Positions 22,086 through 33,945 of a DNA stretch of 64,000 nt are shown here, in pieces. Location of the stretch: the NCBI RefSeq assembly GCF_040581485.1, contig NC_090128.1, positions 12,524,001-12,588,000 of the forward strand, read 5' to 3'. Under the pieces are notes generated by a model. The model did no database searches. It had not been told where the DNA came from and saw only the letters and a list, made by a program, of their open reading frames with translations. This stretch comes from Linepithema humile (lineage: Eukaryota; Arthropoda; Insecta; Hymenoptera; Formicidae). The translations under genes and the position numbers were made by a program. Each line of letters opens with the position of its first letter. Positions within the stretch are counted from its first letter, which is position 1.

Positions 22086-23010
22086 GGGCTTTAGACAGGG
22101 TAAAAGTTTGAAAAAATCGAGTTTTCAGTTTTGGTATATTTTGAAAGATATATGTTTCGAGAATATGTATATCAAGTTTCAAAGCGAAATTCTGAAAGGT
22201 TACGAAGATACAGCAATTTTTTTGAAGCAGCGTTTGTGTCTGAACGGAGCGCATGGTGCGACGCAGGTATAATGCAGTGTGGCCGCTCGACCTTCTCCGA
22301 ATTGCACGAGGGGTTTGTTAGTTTATGTTAGTAGGCCTTTGTTAGTTTTCAGGTAGGGTACAGTCGTCTGAGAGTGGAAAAAACTAGATCAGATTATATT
22401 CAGTCGTCTTTCGGCAACTGTGCGACGAACTTCAAGCGTTCAGAAAGATCGTTATACGCTGTAAATATTTTTATTATCATGCATAGAAAAGGACAAAGGC
22501 ACAAAGTTGGAAAATCAACGAAGAGAGCAGATAGAAAAAGAAAAAGATGTGTTCCGAAAAATCGCTACCAAGCAGAGAAGCCAGACATAAATATCAGCAC
22601 TTCGTCGAAGAAACTAAGCAGCTTTGGCGAAACTAATGTCATTATTAATCCAAATATCAGCTACAGGATTATTAATTTCATTGCTGTTTTTTCCGCCATA
22701 AGCACATATGTGAAATGCAAAACGTGTGGAGGAGATGTAGAGTTTTGCGAAGGTAACAAACGTGGACTTGGATTTAAAATTATTATAAAGTGTCGATTCT
22801 GCGTACGGAAAGAAATAAATTCGTGCCCACTAATTCAAAATGCTTACGAGGTGAATCGTCGTTTCATTTTTGCAATGCGAATAATCGGAATAGGATTAGC
22901 TGGAGCAGAGAAATTTTGGTTTTACATTCTCTTTGAGAATGTAAGCAAATATCTTCTATGATTTCCTCATTAAGAGACTTGTGCATTAATGATGCGAGTC
23001 GTACAGAAAA
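22086..23010 (+). pseudogene. Kolobok/Mutator-like transposase N-terminal fragment
   Basis: The insertion begins GGGCTTTAGACAGGGTAAAAG directly after TTAA. Its gene, from the ATG at about 22480, starts MHRKGQRHKVGKSTKRADRKRKRC, then has SYRIINFIAVFSAI, CKTCGGDVEF, KRGLGFKIIIKC and EINSCPLIQNAYEVNRRFIFAMRIIGIGL, the N-terminal part of the Mutator-like transposase domain (PF20700-type) common in insects. The TTAA target fits Kolobok, whose transposases are related. The frame ends at 22961 and no catalytic residues follow. The right terminus was not found. Confidence 0.65.
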
Positions 23011-23539
23011 TACCGCAAATGTGTGTTTTATAAATTTTATAAATTTTTTATGCCAATATTTAAAGTACTTCTGTCTTAGCATCACCAACCTCAAGGGTGG
23101 ATTTTTGACTAAGGGGTGGAGCACTTTATTCGCTGGTGGTATATTTATAAGGCACTTAATTAATACCTATTTTTTGTGTATTAATTAAGTTTTTATTCCA
23201 ATTATTTATAGCACTTTTCTCTTGGTACCAATATCGTTGAGGGCTGTTTTTGGACGAAGGGATAGAGGTACGACTCCGTGAACTTTGTCATTCAAAAGCA
23301 CTTAAAAAGCACCTAATTATTGAATCCTTTTGGTTTATTTTGGGTTCTTCCTTCAGCGATATTAGTTGGGTGCGCTGCTAGCTTACGTTAAACTGGCAGT
23401 ACAACTGCATAATTTAAATTTCCGGAAAACGAGAAGAACACCTAATTTTCAAATAGGGTACCTAATTAGCACCTAAAAAGCACCTAATTCTTATATTATT
23501 GTTTTTCAATTTCGACAACCTTGTTCTGCCAACTTGACA
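23011..23539. other. unassigned repeat sequence with CACCTAATT words
   Basis: Several short copies of AGCACCTAATT or GCACTTAATTA (for example near 23150, 23305, 23440, 23460, 23480). No gene. It lies between the Kolobok-like fragment and the surviving hAT right end. Confidence 0.4.
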
Positions 23540-23581
23540 TTCACAAGTCCCTGGGCGCAAATTTTACAAACGCGGCCCTGC
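23540..23581. mobile_element. right terminus of hAT copy 1
   Basis: TCACAAGTCCCTGGGCGCAA to GCGGCCCTG is the same terminus as at 56896-56938. Minus-strand reading starts CAGGGCCGCG. Both copies are followed by CGAATAG(C/T)GTATTAGTTATC, showing a shared flank. Confidence 0.8.
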
Positions 23582-23685
23582 GAATAGCGTATTAGTTATC
23601 GAATTTAACTTATCCGTGTGTCAATACAACCTTTCCAAAAATATAAATATTTTATATATACATATATATATATAATAAATTATAG

Positions 23686-26600
23686 ATACGCCACCTGTGT
23701 CATCGTCCGCGTACAAGTCCAGGATCTCTTCTTCGGCACGCTCGGCTTCCTCGCCGGGCCGCTAGAGAACAGACTGTCGTCGGACTCGGTGAACAACAGC
23801 CCTTTGCTTTTCTAAGGTGACGGTGTCTTCGTAACGAACGCAAACAACTGACTAGAATCTTTCAACGGATCATGGCTACTGTCGCGTAGAAAATCGCACG
23901 GTTCTTCACTGGACTCTATTTTCGCCTCACTCGTTTCATCATCTATTTCCTTATGCTTATAATCTCTCTTTTTAGTACTTTCCGACTTACCAAGTATATT
24001 TGATTGCGTCAACTCGTCGGAATCTTGTTTATCGCCTTTGTAACTCGTAATGTCGTTGTCATTGATCTTTCAAATCACAGTCTCAATCAAAGGTTCGACG
24101 GCGACAGACGTTTTGTCGGATCGCCCGCTGTCGACCGGCGAAAGTATCGGCGACCTACCGGCGTCCTCCTTCTGCGGATCTTCCGGCAAGTCTGGCGGCA
24201 CGTCAAAAAAATCCTCCTCGTTGGTCGACGGTGACAGCAAAGTGTTCTTGTTGACGCTCATCGAGCTCTTTTTGCCGATGGTACCTAGCTCAGATCTGTC
24301 ATCCATGGAAGAAGGCTCGATAGGGCGCTGAGCGTTGTCGTTGACAGTCAAGTGATCGGTAGCGTTGTTTGTCGGAGCGGCGAACGAATCTTTAATAGAC
24401 GGGAAGGTGCTGGTGTGGTCCCTTCCTGGGAATTATCGTTGTCTGCGTTATCAACCGTGTCGAAGTCAATGCACTGTGCCGCAGCGCAGGCTTCCGAGCG
24501 TGACGACTCGGAGGACGACGTTTTGCTTGAATCCTTACTCGACTCTGAAAAATTCAAGATAACAGTAATGAAGAAAAAGATACAAATTATTTAAAAATCT
24601 CGAATCAATTAGAATATTTTAAAATAATTAAAGAAATAGATTATTGCAAAAAAATATATTTTCGTCTGACGGATATTTTATATTAAAAGCTACGTTTCTT
24701 TTTGACACCTTATTCGTGCTTCGAGAAATTTTGCAAAATATTAGCTGTAAGTTAATAAAATAAGTAACTCTGCTTTTATTGAATTTGATAAATCACCTTT
24801 GATGCGGTAGTTGATAACGTTTCTACTTGAGCAAGATCGTCGAAATTTATGGCCACTTCCGTGTTACTAGTAGAAGAGATCGTCGAGTACGAGGACTCTT
24901 TTCGCGCGCTACCCTCTGTAAAGAAAATTTTTATTGAAATTATTTCATCTTTATCTAAATATAGAAAAAAATTATATTTATATATAAATACATAAAAGTT
25001 TAAAATTAAATTAGCACCTAAAATTTAGCTTTTTGGTCTTGACAATTTTGCAGTTACAATATATTTTAAAGAAAAATAGAAAATAATAATTCCAATGTAT
25101 ATTATTCTTATAAATATTATTTCTACGAATCTATTCTTGTGCTTAAGTATAAGATTTCTTTCTATTTGCAATAAAAATTGGAGACCAAAGAAGATAAGAT
25201 AACAGAAAGTCCTGCTAAACGATAATTACCCGATACGCTTGGAGGCGAAACGCATCCAGCGATGCTCAGATCACCGTCCTTGTCCACGACGTCTTCGTCC
25301 TCGTCCGGCTTCTCCTCGCTTTTGCTCCACTACCGCGGCGCGTCCATCGGCGACAGTATCTTTAAATCACCCATCTTCCTCATCAGAATCTTTATTTTAC
25401 CGGACACCAATTTTCGCGATGCTTGCTGGTTGTTCTGGTCCTCAGACGGCGGTGAGGGGATTGTTCGGATATTCAACGTCTTCGGCGGCGAGTTTTTTTT
25501 TGTGGTACTGTCCTCTTTAGGAAACGTTTCTTCGAGTTCAGCTTTACTCCTCTCTTCATTTACGCTTTTCTCAACGACGACGCTCGATTCTGTCGTCGTC
25601 TTTGCGTCAGGATTTGAACTCGAAGACTCCAATGAGTCTTTATCTCTTTCGGGAAGTTTCTGTACTCGATCGATAACCTTTTTGTCAATTTCTTCTATGG
25701 ATTCAGGTTTTGAACAATCATTATTGCGCTGTACTGCATCATTTGTGCTAAATAGATCATCGTAATCATCGTCCTCTTCGAACAGGCTGCGAGTTTTTGT
25801 AGTTTTCGAGAATAGCCTTGCGAAAAATCCTTGTCCATCTTTTTAGCTTCAAGACTAAAAACGTTCTTTAAAACGTCGATCTTTGGTTCACTGCTGCGTC
25901 TTTCCCTAACGAAGAGCGTTCTTCACTGCTTGCCTCGGTTGACAGATCGTCTTCGAAAAGCTCAGTCTTACGCTCATTCTTGGACTTCGTCAGCTTCACG
26001 GCGAACAGATCGCCTTCGTCGCCGTCGCCGTCGCCGTCATCGAACAAGCTGATCTTCTTTGACTCCATTCTCGTCGGTGGCAATTTATCTAACAATTTGA
26101 ACATTTCCCTTATACAACGAGCTTCTCATATAGCAAGAAATATTCGTGATAAATCACATATTTAGAATAAAAACACTTTACACAAAAACCTGCAGAAATT
26201 TATGTTTTTTATTCTCCGAATAAAATAACATAGTTCTTTACTTTTAACGTTCTCCAATTAAAATTAAATTAAAATAAAATTCTTGCAAAGATACATGTCA
26301 CACTTACTGGCGTTGCTGTTCTTCGCCGCTATCGAGTCCTGGCTGTGACTGTCGAATAAATCATCCGAGACCACGTCCTTCGTCTTCGATTTCGACGTCC
26401 GGGGCGTCCTTACCGCCGAATATATCTACGTCGTCGTCGAATAGACCGCCACTTCTTGGAAGCGGCTTCGTTCTGTCGTTGGATGATGCCGCGGCGCCGA
26501 GAAAGTCCGTGCTCTTTTGCAACTAGGAGCCGGAACTCGCGGCTCCCAGTTGCAAAGAAGAGTTCGTCGCCGGAATCGGAATTGTCGAAGAGCGACGAGA

Positions 26601-27894
26601 CCTTCGACTTGGTCGCACGTTTCGAGTCTTCTGCGCTTGGCGAACGGTGCTTAATCGTTTAGCTAACTCTTCCCCAGAGTTGGGCGCTGTTTCGTTCGAT
26701 GTCTGTTTTCAAAAGATTAATTTCTAAATTTATCTTAAAGGTTGTAGAAAATAAAAACAGACAAAAGTATGCGACATTAATTACCTTCGATATGTTATTA
26801 GGTGTCGTGGACTCAGAGGCAGAATTTATATCATTCTGAGACAGCGTCGATCTTGCTATTATTCATATATGATATGTTACTACTCGGATTATTATAATTG
26901 TCGGAATCGCTGGAGGACGACGACAGTCTCGCTATATTTATCTCTGGATTATGCCGGCTGCTGAACATCGTTTACGCCTCCTCTTTTTCGCTCTCCGATT
27001 CGTCTCTTTCTTCGTCGGCTTGTTCCGACTCACTGCTACTGCTCTCCAAACCAATCTTATTCGACGTGGTCCACTTGTTGGAGCCGATAACGTATGGCAA
27101 CGGTCGATCTTGGTACGGATCGTTGGGTCCTACAATGACGCTGCAATCCAAGAATATTTTATAACAACGTACGAAACAAGTTTTGTTACGCCGTAACAAA
27201 AGTAATGGCGCTAACCTAAATACTACTGCACCACCATCGTCTTCTTCCTCGCTGTCGCTACAAGCTACATCCATCACTTTGTACTTTTCATCCATTATGT
27301 TTAAACCTTGCTTAACACTCTCACTTATGCTGGCTAAAAGACTCTCCGGCGTTGAATCTTGAAGCTTTACATTCTGATAAAATGACAAAAAATTATTTTA
27401 TTTCAATGTCAAAAGATAAGTTTCTTAAAAATATGTTTATTAAAAATAAAAATGTTACATATTGAGATGTAAATATTAATACTTTGAAACAAATATACTT
27501 ACTTCTTGCTTCTCCTCAGAGTTTTCCTTAATTTCTATGTCATCCTCCTGCACACGACTCTCAATAAATTGAGTATTGGCTAAAGCCAAAGATGTATTGG
27601 TAACATTGTCCACCAGTATTTCTGTTTCTTTCAACTGAGTCGTTAATGTGTCTAGAGCAGCCTGAGTTTTGTTAGCTTTAGACACAAGATTCTGAAATTT
27701 TACACAAAATAAAGATGCAATATACTGTCACGTGTAAATGTCGCAAAACAAAGTATGAATCATACTTCAGAAAATTGTTGAAGATGCTTGAGAAGTCCAA
27801 CATCACCTGCCAAACTCCATTCCCTCCTCTTCTTCTTCATCTCTTCTGTGGTCCAGGGATGATCCCATGATTTTTCTACATCATCTGACACATC
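23686..27894 (-). pseudogene. WASHC2: WASHC2/FAM21, WASH-complex subunit, duplicated pseudogene
   Basis: Minus-strand exons with canonical splice sites: 27894-27766 (WDHPWTTEEMKKKRREWSLA, the FAM21 head), 27691-27503 (LANTQFIESRV), 27373-27216, 27140 to about 26880 (DRPLPYVIGS), about 26700-26310, about 26105-25231, 24915-24797 (INFDDLAQVETL) and about 24545-23690. The tail holds several acidic LFa motifs (SLFDDGDGDGDEGDLF, SLFDNSDSGDELF, LFDDDVDIFGG, LFTESDDSLF) that in FAM21 bind retromer VPS35 on endosomes. Introns are kept, so it is not a processed copy. It is broken by a TAA near 26970, frameshifts near 26850, 26640, 26480, 25800, 24350 and a TAG at 23812, plus a 4-base loss relative to the partial copy at 57811. 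No first exon was identified. Confidence 0.85.
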
Positions 27895-29088
27895 CTGCCA
27901 CCATAAAGTAATCAATTTAAAAATAATCATTTAAATTAATCAACATTCAAATCATTCCAATTAATCAACACATCAGACTAAACAAATTGCAATTATGTAT
28001 AAAAATATATTACATCAATAAATACATATATATTTCTCTGCTCCAAGATAAATGAATAAAGAATAAACGGATAAGATAATAAAGATGAATAAACACTATA
28101 GTATCTACTTATATCAAATTTAGTTGAATCGAACAGGAAATTGAAAGTAAAAGTCCAATTCGATAAGAATTGCAACTGTGCGAGTAAACAAAAAAACGTG
28201 CAATTGAATCAATTAATTAATAATTAATTAATAATTTTTTTATATTAACAGATTAATACAACATATATGTATTTTTATTATTATAGATACTTATAAAAAT
28301 TTTATTATTATACTTATATACTTATTATATTTATTATACTTAATTTTTATTATAGATACTTATAAAATTTTATAATCACAATGTTGCCGCATATTTAATG
28401 ATCCCTAATATATACCCCATCATATTTGTTTTAAAGAATTATTTTAAGATTTCAACAGAAACATTTCAATAATATTTTATTAGCAAATATTTGAAAATTG
28501 TTAACACTTTGTAAATTTTATCATATAAATATTCACATTTGCAATGTTGAAACATATATTACAATTTCATTATTTAAAACTTTAAACCACATATAATGGG
28601 AGGCTCCAAATGTTTTAACAAACGATAAATAATGAAAATGGCGATAAGAGCCGTTGCAGGATGTTCGTGCTAAATTTTAAATTTTTCTTAAAGAAATTAG
28701 TAAATTAGTCTACAAGAGACAGTTAAATTGTACACCGATCTCGATTCGAGATACTTAAAGTGTACGAAAATTTTAAAGTACATAGTTCTCATATATCGAG
28801 AAACTTTAATGTACGTATAGGAATTATTGTAAAGAAAGGAAGAGAGAAAAAATATCAGGACGCGAGTGGCTTCATTATTTAAGTTTGTATCATAATAAAT
28901 TTGTGTATGATGCTTTTTATATTATCCTAGAATTGTACTTACATTTATGAATTTCAGTTACAATTTCTTGACAATTTTTGAGGTTTTCACAATTAAATAT
29001 AAAAAATAAATTTCTTTATAGTATTTCTTTTGTAAATAATGCATATAAACAGTAAATATTATTTTAAAAATAATTTTTAAATATGTAC
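27895..29088. other. AT-rich upstream region of WASHC2
   Basis: No exon recognised. The missing first WASHC2 exon with the start codon should lie here or beyond the CACTA-like element. The short frame at 27993-28175 has no domain. Confidence 0.35.
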
Positions 29089-30228
29089 CCCTACTGAAAA
29101 AAATCACGTGATAAAATCAAGTGATAAAATTACATAACAAAATCACGTAATTAATGACTAAGTAAATCACGTAATGAAATGTTCCAAATCAGTACATGAT
29201 TTTTGAAAATTACATGGTTTGAAAAATCACGTAATGTTAGAAAATCATGTGATTTTATAGCAATCATATTTTAAAGAGCTGAATGATAGAAATAGAAAAA
29301 CGAAAAAATATACAATTTTGATTTAGATATGTTTATTAATTTTGCATGTAGTAATGGAATTACATTATGTAGTCTCGATAAATGTAGCAATAAAATTACA
29401 TTGTGATATCTTAATTATATGAAAACATTTTTTTTTAATAAAACATTTTGCATATAAAAACTAAAAACATACAAAAAATTCAGGCGTTTAAGCCAGAATT
29501 GCGTGTATTCTCTATTGAAAATACCCGTTAAATTGTTTAATTGCATAATTAATAACGTTATTTTCAAGAGTTTTCATCAGTTTTCATCAGTTAAATCGCA
29601 TAACGAAATCATGTAATTTTATCACGAAGAATTTAGAAACATTTTATTAAATAACAAAAAGGCCTCCAAACATGTAATCTGTTACTTAAATTATCGCCAT
29701 TTGTTTATAACATCATAATTCTCATTTATACGTAAAAAACGATTAATAAAAATACAGATTCGGCACTGGACATATATACATTATGTTATCTATATTCATA
29801 AAAACGCAAACTCTTTCAATGCTGTTAGTGTCTTTTATTATTAAATTATCAGAAATATTTACAACTTTTTTCAATGGTAAAGAATTGTTATTAAAAATAT
29901 CTTCTTTAATCACTAAATGACAGATAGTGTACTCTTTCCTTGTTGGAATATCGATAATAAATTCTATAATGCGAATAAAATCTCCTTCTGTTGTTACAGC
30001 ATACGAATTATCTGATCGAATCATATTTCTTCTTGATGATGTGTACAAACATCGTTCTTTTACCATTTTACGATATGTTCGACTTTCATCTGATAATTCA
30101 AGTTTTTCTTTCCACATTAAACTAGTTTTATAATGTGGTCCAAAGTATCTTGCATGCGATAATTTACATGTTTGTTTTGCGTTTTTTTTGTCCAGATAAG
30201 AAATAAAACTACTTACATTTGAAAACGC
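29089..30228. repeat. left 1,140-bp inverted arm
   Basis: Pairs with 38666-39805 without net length change and with only a few substitutions (for example three amino-acid changes in the shared 124 codons). Carries the 3' UTR and about 160 final codons of the transposase, plus subterminal ATCACGTRAT words at about 29102, 29140, 29166, 29225 and 29243. Confidence 0.9.
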
Positions 30229-33200
30229 TTTCAAAGCAATATGTTTCTTTAAAATCAATTCACTTTGACTCATTGCTATCGATCTGCAAATTTGATGTAC
30301 AACGCCCTTAGCACCATGCACTTTTCGAACTATTTGACCATTTCCATTTTCAAAACAATAGCCAGAATGAGCCCAAAGTGGGCCCCAATCTGCTACACTT
30401 TGTGCCAAATGCAATAGTTGATGGATGTTGTACGTCATAGCAGCTTTGAAATAATAGTGTTCGGTGTAATCAACAAATTTTGTTAATAAAGTATGAGCAT
30501 GATTGACTTCGTTACGTGTAATACTTTTCTTTAATAAAATATGGAATGCTTCTACTAGAAGTGACCAATGCTTTATCCATATTTCTAAATGTGGAAAACA
30601 TAGTAAAATCGGTAAACTATAGTAAAGAATCCAATTCTCCCACTCTCTTGCTTTCCAATATTTTCTATCTCGTATGGAACGAGATAAACGAACAATTTGA
30701 TTGGGAGCTTTTATTGTTAATAACAAGTTGTCAATTTTATTAATATCATTATTGGATAAAGAATATGGCAAGTTGTTTGATTCGATCCAATACCCTACAA
30801 ATTGTTCCGCTATTCCCAAACAAAGACAATGCATACTATCTGGTACAAAACCAGATATAATGTTAAAACCTTGCAAATTAATTAAACATGAAGGATTTTT
30901 TACACCATAAACGGGTTTTCGGGATGTAAGACTCAGTCGCATGTGCTCGATTGTTTCATTTTCAGTTCTTTTAGGCGGTACTTCATTCATTAAAGTATAT
31001 TTTACACTTCCACCTCTCTTGTAAACAACATAATATCCTGGATGTAAGCACCAACTGCATCCGAAATAGCCATTATACTGAACTATACCCTGCATCGGTG
31101 CACGAGCAACAGAGTCTACGCAGCAACATAAGGTGAATACTTTAATAATACGTACTTCATTTGCAATAGTACATCGTACACCATTATTTGACAATTTGTT
31201 CATGTGAACAACGTACGGTTTTAAAAAAATATTCATATTTGGTTTATCTTTACCAAACCATATGCCGCACACTATAGGTCTAGAAGTTCTTACATCCAAA
31301 GGCAATTCATTTATAATCATTTGAATCGGCCAAATAGAAAATCTAGAACTTTCGAAAATTGGGGATCCATCACTGTTCATTGTAGTTGTAGCAAAATTAA
31401 GTTTATCATGTATTGACAATGAGTCAACAAATTCTTTGTATAATATTCCATCTGTAATGTCATCGAATTTTTCATTATTTCGCACTTTTTCGCGCACTAC
31501 ATAATCATAATATTTTTGATTATCTTGAATTAAATTTGCAATTTCGTTATTTACATTAATAATAGCAAAAAAGTCATTATATGTTGTATCTTTCAATGCA
31601 ATTACAGTATCGCATGTTTGACATTCAACGCGATGATCTTTGCGATCAAACATTGCTACATATTTTTTGCAATTTGGACAAACTGCATGATATTCTATGA
31701 CTGTTTCTGGATTGAACATTTGATCAACAAGATAGCGCGTACTAGGTAATAAAGAAAAATTAAAAAAACAATTTAACATTTTAAAAAGATCAGCTAATGC
31801 ACTTTGTGATAAACAATACGTAAGCCCATACTTCAAAACTGCAAGTAAAATTTCAGCTTTACTTACAACTACTTGAGCATTAATAGTCTCATTATTATCT
31901 TCATTTTGCATCATTTCTGTTAATCTACTAAAACCAATATTTTCACTATTGATATCTTCAGAGTTGACTTCTTCGTGAATATCTTCGTTATCGCTATCAT
32001 CTTCATCGCTACATTGAAATAATTCTTCATGTGCATCGTAATACCATGAATCCTGTGGATATAAATGATGTTCATTATAGAGTTTTAAAAAATGATTTAT
32101 AAAAATACTTGTAATTTTTAAAATTTTTGAGAGAGAAAATACAGAATTAGAATAATATCTTATACATATTAATAAATTAACTTTACTTTTCTTAAAGATC
32201 AGACGGATATAAAAAAATAAAAAAGAAATTGATGTGTTATTGATGTAAATTACATACATATTGTGAATTATATGAAATTAAAAAATATAATCTTACACGA
32301 AAATTTTCATTCTCAGAATCTGATAAGCCATACAGTTCATTCGTGTCATTTATTGAAATCTGAGATACATCTACCATCTGCAAAAAATAAATTTTATATT
32401 TTTAAAAATGTACTAAATTAATCCTTAACACACACACACACACTTAGAGGTACAAAGTTTTTAATGCATAGTCTTGTATCAATGAATAAAAAACTTATAA
32501 TTAAAAAAAACCTATAAAATATTATATTTAGAATAATAAGAATTTTGTTTAATGTCTTTTATACACAAAAGTGAAGCTAATTAAATTGAATAAAACTTTT
32601 CTGAAAAATCTTTTTTATGCATATCAAGTATTTATAAAGATTCAAAATAAAAAAGTATAGAAATACAATGTGTGAAATACAAATTGTAGAAATACAATTA
32701 AATATTGATGTCTGCCTCTGCATACTACTTAAAAAATGCAAATATCTGTTAATAAATGAATGCTAAGTGCGTTTTTTATAAGAATTTATAATTTTGTAGG
32801 CTGAGTTCCACTTGGTGATCGCAACGCTCGTGAACATTATCTATCTTTCTTTAACTTTCGATGAAAAACAAAGATAAAATGATTCCACAAGCGTTGCGAT
32901 CGCCAAGTGGAACGTACCTTTAGTATAAAGTATTGTACACTAACTTGCTCTAATGCTGACAATGATTGTTGATCGTTATTTTGCTCAATAAATGGATCTT
33001 CATGTGTTGATAAAGATTCATGATAATTATGTTGTACGAGTTCCATGTGCTGGTCTTGTACTAAATGCAATGATAAGTCAGAACTAATTGTAAGTTGCTC
33101 ATTGTTTCTAATATTTGCTAACAATGCTTCATTGGAGAATGATAGGCAAATACTATTATGTTGACTTGTGTTATCAGAATCTGTATTGTCGCTATCACTG

Positions 33201-33461
33201 GATGATTGACGATTACAGTATTCCTAAATGAAAGCAATAAAATAATATAATTATGATGCAAAATGTTTTTATATTCTACACTACAAGAATAGCCATTTAA
33301 ATATTTTTAGAAATCTGTATAATACTTACTCGCCATTGAGCATCTTCGACACTGTTATCACTGCTTTCATCACTTGATTCACATTCTATATTTCTCCTGT
33401 ATTGACTCGTTCTTGGCACTTTTAGAAATTTTTTTTCGAGGTAATTATGATACCTCCGCAT
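29743..33461 (-). CDS. CACTA-like transposase, four exons, apparently intact
   Basis: Exons 33461-33330, 33223-32945, 32377-32297 and 32052-29743 join in phase through GT/AG sites (donors GTAAGT, GTTAGT, GTAAGA) to give about 933 codons without a stop. The start MRRYHNYLEKKFLKV resembles the basic N-terminus of the protein at 15484; an acidic Ser-rich region follows. The core has a zinc-binding pair (CPNCKKYV / CQTCDTVI), TTTMNSDGSPIF, FSIWPIQMIINELP, FGCSWCLHPG, and FVPDSMHCLCLGI, then a C-terminal YNIHQLLHLAQSV / WGPLWAHSGYCFENGN block. This is the layout of PF02992-type CACTA transposases in animals, which cut and rejoin the element ends in the nucleus. The intact frame and near-identical arms suggest recent activity. 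A MITE lies in intron 2. Confidence 0.8.
32800..32935. mobile_element. MITE in transposase intron
   Basis: Inverted ends GTTCCACTTGGTGATCGCAACG and CGTTGCGATCGCCAAGTGGAAC (given in part) about 130 bp apart. It sits in intron 2 of the transposase gene. No clear target duplication. Confidence 0.7.
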
Positions 33462-33568
33462 TATATGTTATTAATATTTATATAATTATAATAAGAAGAG
33501 AAGAAGAACAAACAAAATACACATGAACGGTCATGAACGAGAATGACGACTTTTTGTCGTTAAAACGG

Positions 33569-33786
33569 GAAACACAATGCAAGAGAATAGCGATAGCGAC
33601 AGAAATAGCACAGACTATAAGGCGATAGACACAGAATTCTCGACGAAAATTTCATCGCTATTACCTGTTCCGTATTTCTATTCGCATTGCATCGATATAT
33701 GCATTCACAAATGTGGATTTTTTTGTTCTTATTGTTATGTTTATAGATTAATTTTATTGCTATCGCTATTCTCTTGCATTTTGTAA
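33569..33786. mobile_element. MITE in the divergent promoter region
   Basis: AATGCAAGAGAATAGCGATAG at the left is repeated inverted as CTATCGCTATTCTCTTGCATT at the right. The open frames inside are not genes. Confidence 0.65.
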
Positions 33787-33945
33787 AACCCGTATCAGAC
33801 GACGTATTAAAGATTGAGATTAAAGATTGAAGATTGAAATTTGACGTATCAGAATAAAGAACTTTTAGTTTCTTTTGTTTCAATTGGTCAAATTTCAATC
33901 TTTAATCTTCAATCTTCAATACGTTGTCTGATACGCGCTTAAGGG
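33787..33945. mobile_element. MITE with CCCGTATCAGA ends
   Basis: Starts after TAA with AACCCGTATCAGACGACG and ends CGTTGTCTGATACGCGCT before TAA. The inner arms are ATTAAAGATTGA / TCAATCTTTAAT. A TAA duplication is typical of PIF/Harbinger. A second family member lies at 36497-36655. Confidence 0.7.

Noticed and set aside
24004..26662. Several plus-strand open frames of 60-170 codons
   Set aside because: They are antisense to acidic WASHC2 exons, whose GA-rich codons leave open frames opposite; the splice sites support the minus strand.
32160..32259. Upstream Met at 32259 as start of the transposase
   Set aside because: The first residues are intron-like and hydrophobic; the acceptor at 32053 and three upstream in-phase exons give a better start at 33461.
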